Positions 1-5,303 of a DNA stretch of 5,303 nucleotides are shown piece by piece. The position numbers and the translations under genes were made by a program. Source of the stretch: an uncultured Mollicutes bacterium (lineage in GTDB: Bacteria; Bacillota_I; Bacilli_A; Acholeplasmatales; Anaeroplasmataceae); the NCBI GenBank assembly GCA_947174685.1, contig CAMWJY010000073.1, forward strand, positions 1 to 5,303, given 5' to 3'. Numbering within the stretch: position 1 is the first letter of the stretch; every line of letters starts with the position of its first letter. The notes beneath the pieces are model-generated. The model worked only from the letters and a program-made list of their open reading frames with translations. It ran no database searches and had not been told where the DNA came from.

Positions 1-907
1 CTAAAGGTGAGAAATCCTCCTTTAGACTTTGATTTTTTACCTGTACCTTACCATAAGAGGTAAAGGCTGTTCCATGCCTTGCATTTCTTGAGGGAAGGAC
101 ACAGTCAAACATATCTATTCCATTCATAGAACCAATAATTAAATCATCTGGAGATCCTACTCCCATTAAATATCTAGGCTTATCTTTAGGCATAATGGTC
201 TTTAAATATTCTAGCATTTCATACATTTCTTGTTTAGATTCTCCTACAGATAATCCACCTATAGAATATCCAGGAAAATCAATTTTCATAAGTTCTTCTA
301 AGCAATATTTCCTTAAATCCTTATTTCCAGCTCCTTGGACAATCCCAAATAGAGCTTGAGTATCTGGATTCTTATGAGCATCCTTACCACGCTTTGCCCA
401 GCGGATGGTTCTATCAATAGAGTCCTTTAAATAGGCCTCACTTGCATGAAAGGGAGGACACTCATCAAAGCTCATAATGATATCAGCACCTAAATTGTTT
501 TGGATGGCGATAGATTTCTCAGGAGATAAAAAGAGCTTTTCTCCAGATTTATGATGTCTAAATTCTACACCCTCTTCTGTAATTTTACGGATTTTAGATA
601 AGGAAAACACCTGAAAGCCACCACTATCGGTAAGTAGGGCATGGTCCCATTTCATAAAGCCTCTAACTCCACCTGCCTTGGCAATGAGCTCATCTCCTGG
701 CTGAAGCCATAGATGATATGTGTTGGCTAGTATCAAGCCATCACTAACCTCTTCTACCTCACTTGGAATAAGAGTTTTTACATTAGCCTTTGTTCCAACA
801 GGCATAAAGATAGGAGTTTCAAAATCACCATGAGGGGTATGTAATATCCCATAACGCGCACCTGTTTGTTTACAGGTGTGTTTTAATTCATACCATACAG
901 CTGGCAT
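1..907 (-). CDS. tgt: Queuine/preQ1 tRNA-guanine transglycosylase (Tgt), C-terminus cut by window edge
   Basis: Tgt exchanges the guanine at wobble position 34 of GUN-anticodon tRNAs for preQ1, the step before QueA in queuosine synthesis; it acts in the cytoplasm. I translated 302 residues in frame to the left edge. Visible family motifs are TDSGGFQV (D94, base-binding and catalytic site), FDECP (D148), GIVQG (Q191), IGGLSVGE (217-223, with E223 at the position that selects preQ1), and FDCVLPSRNARHG (D268, the nucleophile by family alignment). Family members are about 370-380 residues, so roughly 70 are missing here, including the zinc-binding cysteines; this is the window edge, not gene damage. 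The ATG at 907 gives the usual N-terminus (MPAVWYELKHTCKQTGAR) and lies one base after the cyclophilin stop. Its SD is modest (AGAAGTGA, about 914-921), suggesting translational coupling to the gene upstream. Confidence 0.97.
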   Translation of the reverse strand, partial: MPAVWYELKHTCKQTGARYGILHTPHGDFETPIFMPVGTKANVKTLIPSEVEEVSDGLILANTYHLWLQPGDELIAKAGGVRGFMKWDHALLTDSGGFQVFSLSKIRKITEEGVEFRHHKSGEKLFLSPEKSIAIQNNLGADIIMSFDECPPFHASEAYLKDSIDRTIRWAKRGKDAHKNPDTQALFGIVQGAGNKDLRKYCLEELMKIDFPGYSIGGLSVGESKQEMYEMLEYLKTIMPKDKPRYLMGVGSPDDLIIGSMNGIDMFDCVLPSRNARHGTAFTSYGKVQVKNQSLKEDFSPL

Positions 908-908
908 T

Positions 909-1415
909 TTAAATCACTTCTGCTTTCTTAATTACAACAGGTTTTAAAGGCATATCATGATAGTTCACATCAACACTTGCGATTTTATCTACTACCTCTA
1001 TTCCTTCTGTAACGACACCAAAGGCAGCGTAAGAACCATCTAAATGTGGAGCATCCTTATGCATAATAAAGAATTGAGAGCTTGCAGAATCAGGAAACAT
1101 ACTTCTAGCCATAGAGATTACACCACGACTATGTAATAATGGGTTATTCACACCATTCTTTGCAAACTCGCCCTTAATCTTATCCTTAGAACCACCTGTT
1201 CCATTTCCAAGAGGGTCTCCTCCTTGAATCATAAAGCCTTCTATGACTCTATGGAAGGTTAGACCATTATAGAAACCAGTCTCAACTAGCTTAAGGAAAT
1301 TCTTTACAGTGATAGGAGCAACATTAGGAAATAATTCTAGCTTTATCTTCCCATATCCTTCAACCTCAAGTAAAACATGAGGATTGTCATTTGACATAAA
1401 TTCTTGATAATTCAT
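909..1415 (-). CDS. Cyclophilin-type peptidyl-prolyl cis-trans isomerase
   Basis: This enzyme catalyses cis-trans isomerisation of Xaa-Pro bonds during protein folding. No signal peptide or membrane segment is visible, so it is predicted to be cytoplasmic. The 168 residues span one complete cyclophilin domain (about 14-165). Motifs include TFHRVIEGFMIQGGDP (53-68), with R56, F61, M62 and Q64 of the active site, and SSQFFIM (112-118), with F115. H124 in APHLDG occupies the position of the human CypA cyclosporin-contact tryptophan; non-Trp residues there are usual in bacteria and often go with weak cyclosporin binding. The start at 1415 is chosen over Met7 because an SD (AAAGAAGG, about 1423-1430) lies just upstream, directly after the queA stop. 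It sits 15 nt from queA and 1 nt from tgt. Many genomes have queA and tgt adjacent, so this gene looks like an operon insertion; any link to queuosine is unproven. Confidence 0.95.
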   Translation of the reverse strand: MNYQEFMSNDNPHVLLEVEGYGKIKLELFPNVAPITVKNFLKLVETGFYNGLTFHRVIEGFMIQGGDPLGNGTGGSKDKIKGEFAKNGVNNPLLHSRGVISMARSMFPDSASSQFFIMHKDAPHLDGSYAAFGVVTEGIEVVDKIASVDVNYHDMPLKPVVIKKAEVI

Positions 1416-1430
1416 ATAAAAACCTTCTTT

Positions 1431-2453
1431 CTATTCTATGAGCATCGCATCTCCAAAGGAGAAAAAACGATATCTTTCTTTTACTGCTTCTTCATATGCC
1501 TTTAAAATAAATTCTCTTCCAGCTAGGGCACTTACAAGCATAATTAATGTGGACTTTGGCAAATGAAAATTTGTAATTTGAGCATCAATTGCTTTAAATT
1601 TATACCCTGGATAAATAAATATTTTTGTAGATGCACAACACTCTTTAAAGCCATTAGAGTACGCTGACTCTAAAGTTCTTGTTGAGGTAGTCCCCACCGC
1701 AATGATTCTTTTATGAGCTTCTTTGGCTCTATTTAAAGCCTCTGCGGCTTCCTTAGAAATCTCATAGTATTCTTCATGCATCACATGATTGGTTAAATCG
1801 TCTTCCTCTACAGGTCTAAATGTACCTAGACCTACGTGAAGTGTTATAAAAATGAGCTCTACACCTTTAGCCTTTAGTTTATCTAAAATTTCATTCGTGA
1901 AATGAAGACCAGCTGTAGGTGCTGCCGCAGAACCTGGATGCTTGGCATAAACCGTTTGATAACGGCTAGGATCCTCTAGCTTTTCATGGATATAAGGTGG
2001 GAGTGGCATAGAGCCTAAACGGTCTAATATCTCTACTAAAATACCATCATATAGAAGCTCAAACCTACAGATTCCCATATCCTCCTTAGCAATACATCTC
2101 GCTTTTAACTGTCCATTTCCAAAGGAGATGATAGAACCAATTTTAACTCTTCTTTGAGGCTTTGCTAAGGTTTCCCAGCAGTTTTCTCCTAAATCCTTTA
2201 AGAGTAATAGCTCTATTACAGCATTTGTTTCTTCCTTGATTCCAATAATTCTTGCTGGAATAACCTTAGTATCATTAAATACTAAGACATCATTCGAATC
2301 AAATAAATCTACAATATTCGAAAAAATCTTATGCTCAATCGTCTGATTTTTACGGTTCAATACCATAAGTCTGGATTCACTACGGTTTTTAAGTGGTGTT
2401 TGAGCAATCAATTCCTCTGGTAAGTAATAATCATAATCTGAAGTCTTTATCAT
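1431..2453 (-). CDS. queA: S-adenosylmethionine:tRNA ribosyltransferase-isomerase (QueA)
   Basis: QueA transfers and rearranges the ribosyl part of S-adenosylmethionine onto preQ1-modified tRNA, giving epoxyqueuosine; it acts after Tgt. The 340 residues match the family's usual length (about 340-350). Motifs visible are YYLPEELIAQTPLKNRSESRL (starting at 9), DVLVFNDTKVIPARI (55-69), PGSAAAPTAGLHFT (173-186), HVGLGTFRPV (206-215), GTTSTRTLES (254-263) and TNFHLPKSTLIMLVSALAG (294-312). No expected block is missing. The ATG overlaps the ruvB stop in an ATGA arrangement (4-nt overlap). The SD, AAGGGG at about 2462-2467, lies inside the end of ruvB, so translation is probably coupled to ruvB. The stop codon is TAG. 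The gene belongs to the ruvA-ruvB-queA-ppi-tgt operon. Confidence 0.97.
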   Translation of the reverse strand: MIKTSDYDYYLPEELIAQTPLKNRSESRLMVLNRKNQTIEHKIFSNIVDLFDSNDVLVFNDTKVIPARIIGIKEETNAVIELLLLKDLGENCWETLAKPQRRVKIGSIISFGNGQLKARCIAKEDMGICRFELLYDGILVEILDRLGSMPLPPYIHEKLEDPSRYQTVYAKHPGSAAAPTAGLHFTNEILDKLKAKGVELIFITLHVGLGTFRPVEEDDLTNHVMHEEYYEISKEAAEALNRAKEAHKRIIAVGTTSTRTLESAYSNGFKECCASTKIFIYPGYKFKAIDAQITNFHLPKSTLIMLVSALAGREFILKAYEEAVKERYRFFSFGDAMLIE

Positions 2454-3457
2454 GCAAACAACCCCTTCAAATAAGGTATTCCCAGCTCTTTATAGGCTTT
2501 CTCGGTAGCTACTCTTCCTCTACTTGAACGCTTGATGTAGCCCTCCTGTAAAAGGTATGGCTCATAGACATCCTCTATTGTAGAAACCTCTTCTGAGATA
2601 GTTGCAGCGATGGATTCTACTCCTACTGGTCCACCCTTAAAGGTATATATGATAGCCTTTAGATATCTGTGGTCTGTATAATCTAAGCCATTCTTATCAA
2701 TACCCAGCTTAGATAAAGCTTCTGTACAGATTCCAAGTGTAATCTTACCTTCATTTTTTACATCAGCAAAATCACGAACACGTCTAAATAACCGGTTAGC
2801 AATACGAGGCGTACCTCTGCTTCTACTTGCAAGCTCCTCTAAGGCTTCAGTATCAATTTCTGCACCATAGACGCTAGCTGTTCTACTTACGATTAGCTTA
2901 AGCTCCTCTAAGGTATAATACTCTAATCTTAAAACTACACCAAAACGATCACGAAGTGGAGCAGATAAATCACCAAAACGAGTAGTAGCACCAACTAAGG
3001 TAAATGGTGGCAAATCTACACGAATACTTTTGGTGTTGCTGTCCTTACCAACCATAATGTCTAAGACATAATCTTCCATTGCACTATATAAAACCTCTTC
3101 TACATAACGAGGTAAACGATGAATTTCATCAATAAATAAAACATCACCCTCATTTAGAGTAGATAAGACTGCAGCTAAATCTCCACTACGCTCTATAGAT
3201 GGACCTGAGATCACCTTTAAACTTGTCCCAAGCTCATTGGCTATAATTTGAGCAAGAGTTGTCTTACCTAATCCTGGAGGTCCATATAATAAAACATGGT
3301 CCAAAGATTCATTTCTCTTTAAGGCAGCCTGAATGTAGACATCAAGCATTTCCTTTGCAGCAGCTTGTCCAATATATTCATTTAAGCTTTGAGGACGTAA
3401 GGATAAGGTATCTTCTTCCTCAACAACCTCTGGACTTACAATTCTTTCTTCTTCCAC
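2450..3457 (-). CDS. ruvB: Holliday junction DNA helicase RuvB, GTG start
   Basis: RuvB is the AAA+ hexameric motor that, docked on RuvA, drives branch migration of Holliday junctions in recombination and repair. Its 335 residues match the family length. In order: N-terminal SLRPQSLNEYIGQ (19-31), Walker A GPPGLGKTT (59-67), Walker B LFIDEIHRL (107-115), sensor 1 GATTR (156-160), arginine-finger segment LRDRFG (R171), sensor 2 GTPRIANR (R218), and a C-terminal winged helix with FKGGPVGVESIAA (273-285) and TIEDVYEPYLLQEGYIKR (293-310). The next segment reads SSRGRVAT, where many RuvBs have TPRGR. The start codon is GTG (3455-3457), supported by an SD (TAGGTG, 3465-3470) seven bases upstream that includes the ruvA stop. 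The 3' end overlaps queA by 4 nt. All ATPase residues are present, so the protein should be functional. Confidence 0.98.
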   Translation of the reverse strand: MEEERIVSPEVVEEEDTLSLRPQSLNEYIGQAAAKEMLDVYIQAALKRNESLDHVLLYGPPGLGKTTLAQIIANELGTSLKVISGPSIERSGDLAAVLSTLNEGDVLFIDEIHRLPRYVEEVLYSAMEDYVLDIMVGKDSNTKSIRVDLPPFTLVGATTRFGDLSAPLRDRFGVVLRLEYYTLEELKLIVSRTASVYGAEIDTEALEELASRSRGTPRIANRLFRRVRDFADVKNEGKITLGICTEALSKLGIDKNGLDYTDHRYLKAIIYTFKGGPVGVESIAATISEEVSTIEDVYEPYLLQEGYIKRSSRGRVATEKAYKELGIPYLKGLFA

Positions 3458-3464
3458 GTATTTA

Positions 3465-3470
3465 CACCTA
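3465..3470 (-). promoter_or_regulatory. SD of ruvB overlapping the ruvA stop codon
   Basis: On the minus strand the bases read TAGGTG. The TAG is the ruvA stop and AGGTG pairs with the anti-SD of 16S rRNA. Spacing to the ruvB GTG at 3457 is seven bases. This site decides the GTG start and suggests that ribosomes finishing ruvA reload onto ruvB. Confidence 0.75.
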
Positions 3471-4028
3471 CTTTACTAATGCTTTTAAGGCCTGCTTCAC
3501 TAAAGCACCCTCATCAAGAGTTTGATCTAGCTTAGGTAAAACCTTAGCAATTTCTTTTTTATTATATCCTAAAGCGAGCAATGCCTGTTCAACATCCTCA
3601 AGCTTTGTATTCTTAATTACAATTTCTTCACCTAAATTTAATTTCCCTTGTAGATCTAAAATGATCTGTTGACTGGCTTTGGCGCCAATTCCAGGGAATT
3701 TTCTTAAGTAAGCATCATTTCTTGATTCGATTGCTTTTACTATTTCACTTACTGTACCAGTAGCTAAAATAGATAATGCACTTTTAGGACCAATGCCACT
3801 TACAGAGATCAGCTTAAGGAATAAATCCTTTTCATCCTCACTGATAAAGCCATATAAATCGATGATGTCTTCTCTTACATATTGATACACATAAACCTTA
3901 TATTCCTTATTCAAAGAAAAATTATAGGGGTTACTTACAATAAGTAAATATCCAATCCCTTGATTTTCTACTATTATATTTTTAGGAGTTACCTTAGTAA
4001 CCATTCCTTTAATATATCCATACATCAT
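3468..4028 (-). CDS. ruvA: Holliday junction branch migration protein RuvA
   Basis: RuvA is the tetrameric protein that binds and flattens Holliday junctions and loads RuvB. The 186 residues are slightly shorter than the usual ~200. An N-terminal OB-fold (about 1-65) ends in EDIIDLYGF (53-61). Two helix-hairpin-helix motifs follow: SVSGIGPKSALSIL (75-88) and FPGIGAKASQQIILDLQGKL (111-130). After a short linker comes the small C-terminal domain that binds RuvB, EDVEQALLALGYNKKEI (144-160). Two ATGs sit in tandem (4026-4028 and 4023-4025). Many homologues begin M-[IY]-x-[YF], which matches the second, and the SD region AGGATGGTGA (about 4032-4041) also spaces well to it; the true start may be one codon shorter. 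It is the first gene of the operon, downstream of a terminator. Confidence 0.97.
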   Translation of the reverse strand: MMYGYIKGMVTKVTPKNIIVENQGIGYLLIVSNPYNFSLNKEYKVYVYQYVREDIIDLYGFISEDEKDLFLKLISVSGIGPKSALSILATGTVSEIVKAIESRNDAYLRKFPGIGAKASQQIILDLQGKLNLGEEIVIKNTKLEDVEQALLALGYNKKEIAKVLPKLDQTLDEGALVKQALKALVK

Positions 4029-4038
4029 TAATCACCAT

Positions 4039-4054
4039 CCTATATCATATCATA
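4039..4054 (-). promoter_or_regulatory. Candidate -10 region for the ruvA operon
   Basis: The minus strand carries two overlapping TATGAT hexamers (4049-4054 and 4044-4049) followed by TATAGG. A promoter is expected here because a terminator lies just upstream of ruvA. No good -35 is visible: the bases 17 nt upstream of the first hexamer are a T-rich tract (TTTTCT). Transcription from the first hexamer would start near 4042 and leave a leader of only about 14 nt that still contains the SD. Confidence 0.35.
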
Positions 4055-4087
4055 TTCTTAAGAAAAATGAAAGAAAAAAACAAATGC

Positions 4088-4107
4088 TTTTAAATATATA
4101 TTTAAAA
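4088..4107. repeat. Perfect 20-bp AT-only palindrome
   Basis: The sequence TTTTAAATAT followed by its exact reverse complement lies between the terminator and ruvA. It overlaps the terminator's T-run on one side. It could form a weak hairpin, serve as a protein-binding site or an UP-like element, or be a chance result of very AT-rich DNA. Confidence 0.5.
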
Positions 4108-4134
4108 AAGGAAAATCTTTTAGCTGATTTTCCT
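4103..4134 (-). terminator. Rho-independent terminator after the accessory genes
   Basis: Read on the minus strand, AGGAAAATC (4126-4134) pairs perfectly with GATTTTCCT (4109-4117), giving a 9-bp stem with an 8-base loop (4118-4125). A run of T follows directly (4104-4109). It lies about 40 bases after the stop at 4172 and separates the accessory genes from the ruvA operon. Only 3 of the 9 pairs are G-C, so strength is moderate. Confidence 0.8.
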
Positions 4135-4148
4135 AGCATTATAATGCT
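4135..4148. repeat. Perfect 14-bp palindrome AGCATTATAATGCT
   Basis: The palindrome abuts the terminator stem. Its half-site AATGCT occurs again at 4083-4088, so AGCATT at 4135-4140 can also pair across the whole terminator and AT palindrome. It might be an operator or an alternative hairpin; no function can be assigned from sequence alone. Confidence 0.45.
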
Positions 4149-4171
4149 TCTTTTCTTTCTCCTTAGGCTAT

Positions 4172-4498
4172 CTAAGATGAATACTCTAAAAGATAACGCT
4201 TATTGATAAGTAAATATTCAATAAACTCAAATAATAACCATGCTAATACATTGCTATTAAAAACAAATGTTTCTTTTTTATCCCCATCCATATAGGTTAT
4301 TTTTCTAAAACAATTATCTATATTTTCTGGATGGTCTGGATCTGAATGAGTTAAGTTTGGATAGTCTGGATTTAATCCCTCTATAGAAAAGCCACCTTTA
4401 AGTGTATTAAAAAGATAAAAAAGTAAACGTTGCCCTGTTATTGTTTCATAATAATGTACAAACTTTGTATCTACAAATTTCTTTTCAATGGGGGGCAT
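4172..4498 (-). CDS. Hypothetical protein; likely the 3' part of a gene split by a frameshift
   Basis: I do not recognise this family. The frame encodes 108 residues with aromatic-rich segments, an acidic stretch HSDPDHPENIDNC (51-63), and a hydrophobic C-terminal helix VLAWLLFEFIEYLLI (84-98) interrupted by acidic residues, so more likely amphipathic than membrane-spanning. No signal peptide is seen. The only nearby ATG (4496-4498) has no recognisable SD, unlike its neighbours, and directly abuts a run of six C that encodes its Pro2-Pro3. The preceding frame on the same strand ends 14 nt inside this one. Dropping one C fuses both into about 173 residues. I infer that this is the C-terminal portion of one protein, reached by programmed +1 slippage or disabled by mutation or sequencing error. 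A terminator follows at 4103-4134. Confidence 0.6.
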   Translation of the reverse strand: MPPIEKKFVDTKFVHYYETITGQRLLFYLFNTLKGGFSIEGLNPDYPNLTHSDPDHPENIDNCFRKITYMDGDKKETFVFNSNVLAWLLFEFIEYLLINKRYLLEYSS

Positions 4499-4694
4499 AA
4501 ATCATTGTTTCATTTTGATAAACTATAGTATTCTCATTGAAAAAATCTGGTTCACTCAAGATTTCTTCTTTTGTTGGATGCTTAAACTTAAATTTCACCC
4601 ATTCCCTTACTGACCTGTCTTCATTTAATTTGTCAAAATTAAAACCCAGTTCCTTTAATTCTTCCATCATATATTCTTCTAAGCAATCGTACAT
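4485..4694 (-). CDS. Hypothetical protein; likely the 5' part of the same split gene
   Basis: I do not recognise this family. The 69-residue frame starts at an ATG with a strong SD (AGGGGG at 4703-4708, eight bases away), so initiation here is credible. It is charged: an acidic N-terminal helix (CLEEYMMEELKEL, 4-16), then a basic patch WVKFKFKHPTK (32-42). It ends YAPH-stop immediately after the six-C run. A +1 shift at CCC-C would continue into IEKKFVDTKF of the downstream frame, giving about 173 residues in total. The short product on its own looks truncated. It lies 49 nt after the 177-residue gene with no terminator seen between them, so they are probably co-transcribed. Lost function, phase variation, programmed frameshift and read error all remain possible. 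Confidence 0.65.
   Translation of the reverse strand: MYDCLEEYMMEELKELGFNFDKLNEDRSVREWVKFKFKHPTKEEILSEPDFFNENTIVYQNETMIYAPH
4490..4495 (-). other. Six-C homopolymer: frameshift or slippage site
   Basis: The minus strand reads GCC CCC CAT TGA in the upstream frame and ATG CCC CCC ATT GAA in the downstream frame. With five C, the upstream frame would read Ala-Pro-Ile-Glu and continue to the stop at 4172. CCC-C is a known +1 slip-prone context for proline tRNA, and a stop lies one codon past the run. Confidence 0.7.
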
Positions 4695-4743
4695 AATAGT
4701 TACCCCCTAATAGCCGAAGCATATTTCATTTTGAATAGCTTTA

Positions 4744-5277
4744 TTATTTCTCTATAAAATTTAATATCTTTCCATCTACACCAATATCTACAAACTCTAC
4801 AATAGTACAATTATGAGTTAAAAACTCTTTTGCAAGTTCATCAAAATCAAATGAACATTTATCATATAATTGATTTAATGCATCTCTACTTCCAATAGCT
4901 AATAGCCAGCTATATGGCTTGAAAATATGGTGTAACTCTTCGTCACTTGGAAAAGCCAGTCCAGTTAACCAGCCATCCTTTTCTTTTTCAGTCTTATTAT
5001 CCTCAAAGATGATGCCATCTTTTTTTAATTTATTCCAAATTCCGAAATGCTTTTGAACACAAGAATTTCCTACTTTCCTCTTTAAAATAAGGGCAATTTT
5101 CTTATCTTGAGTTTTTTCTTTAATCAGCTTTAGAAATTCAAATTGTATTTGTTTTTCTAATCTATCATCTTCTAAATTTTGATAAAATTCACTAGCATTA
5201 TAATCAGAATAGTAAGTAGTTTTTTTGGCTATTACATTGCTGAAACATACTTGTTCTTCGTAGCTTTTTATTTCCAT
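4744..5277 (-). CDS. Hypothetical protein, 177 residues, unknown family
   Basis: I do not recognise this protein. It is a complete frame with ATG at 5275-5277 and a strong SD (AAAGGAG, 5288-5294) ten bases upstream. It appears soluble: there is no signal peptide or membrane segment. The middle is lysine-rich (about 52-100). A more conserved-looking segment follows: GWLTGLAFPSDEELHHIFKP (102-121), then SWLLAIGSRDALNQLYDKC (123-141). The C-terminus is IVEFVDIGVDGKILNFIEK. Cysteines at 11, 73, 141 and 157 form no obvious metal site. Base composition is AT-richer than ruvB: two 60-base lines I counted here have about 22-23% GC and one 43%, against 45% in one ruvB line. With the split gene downstream it may form a small acquired unit. 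An immunity protein of a polymorphic toxin system is one possibility, but no toxin is in view. Confidence 0.8.
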   Translation of the reverse strand: MEIKSYEEQVCFSNVIAKKTTYYSDYNASEFYQNLEDDRLEKQIQFEFLKLIKEKTQDKKIALILKRKVGNSCVQKHFGIWNKLKKDGIIFEDNKTEKEKDGWLTGLAFPSDEELHHIFKPYSWLLAIGSRDALNQLYDKCSFDFDELAKEFLTHNCTIVEFVDIGVDGKILNFIEK

Positions 5278-5287
5278 AGAATGTAAA

Positions 5288-5294
5288 CTCCTTT
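5288..5294 (-). promoter_or_regulatory. SD of the 177-residue gene
   Basis: AAAGGAG on the minus strand is a near-consensus ribosome binding site ten bases before the ATG. It fixes the start even though only 26 bases upstream of the gene are in view. The promoter must lie beyond the right edge. Confidence 0.8.
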
Positions 5295-5303
5295 AAATAT
5301 GGT

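Noticed and set aside
1..60. Loss of the tgt C-terminus considered as a pseudogene
   Set aside because: The frame stays open and matches the family to the first base; the truncation is the window boundary.
1416..1430. queA-cyclophilin gap considered as a site for a preQ1 riboswitch or promoter
   Set aside because: The 15 bases are fully used by the SD; there is no room for a structured RNA or a promoter.
3259..3525. Plus-strand open frame of 88 codons opposite ruvB and ruvA
   Set aside because: It lies antisense to two clear conserved genes, has no recognisable domain, and its composition is what reverse translation of ruvB would give.
4050..4139. Possible small minus-strand gene of 29 codons, basic then Phe-rich (MLGKSAKRFSFFKYIF...)
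   Set aside because: It runs straight through the terminator stem and its T-run, so the Phe codons are explained by the poly-T. Its nearest SD-like sequence is only AAGAAG.
4159..4164. AAGGAG, a good SD-like sequence on the minus strand after the stop at 4172
   Set aside because: No start codon lies at a usable distance (the next ATG is about 19 bases away), so it is probably chance.
4695..4743. GCTATT direct repeats and a weak inverted repeat in the 49-nt gap, considered as a terminator or attachment site
   Set aside because: The repeats are only six bases, no stable stem with a T-run forms, and there is no integrase or tRNA gene nearby.

Overview
The window looks like chromosomal DNA from a low-GC Bacillota. 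The protein style resembles Erysipelotrichia-like lineages, but that placement rests on general resemblance and is not firm. Every gene is on the minus strand, so transcription runs from high to low coordinates. Strong Shine-Dalgarno (SD) sequences precede most starts. TGA is used as a stop (ruvB) and tryptophan is TGG, so the code is standard and not that of Mycoplasma.

The left four fifths (about 1-4028) is a compact housekeeping cluster: ruvA, ruvB, queA, a cyclophilin-type peptidyl-prolyl isomerase, then tgt, which runs off the left edge. Gaps are 10, -4, 15 and 1 nt, so this reads as one operon with translational coupling. RuvA and RuvB form the Holliday-junction branch-migration motor. 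Tgt and QueA carry out successive steps of queuosine modification of tRNA. The ruvAB-queA-tgt order is common in Bacillota; the cyclophilin between queA and tgt is the unusual part.

Positions 4029-4171 form an AT-rich intergenic region. It holds a convincing rho-independent terminator for the upstream genes, two perfect palindromes, and a weak candidate promoter for ruvA.

The right end (4172-5303) is accessory. It contains a 177-residue protein of unknown function, then what looks like a single ~173-residue gene split into two overlapping frames at a run of six C (minus strand). The downstream half has no SD of its own. Removing one C, or a +1 slip at CCC-C, would join the halves exactly. 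These genes look AT-richer than ruvB. I recognise no family; small unknown genes with strong SDs beside a core operon would suit orphan immunity or other accessory proteins, but nothing in the sequence proves it.

I see no rRNA, tRNA, CRISPR array, insertion sequence or attachment site, and no gene-free stretch longer than about 145 bases. I found no convincing new multi-gene system; the split gene is the most interesting item.
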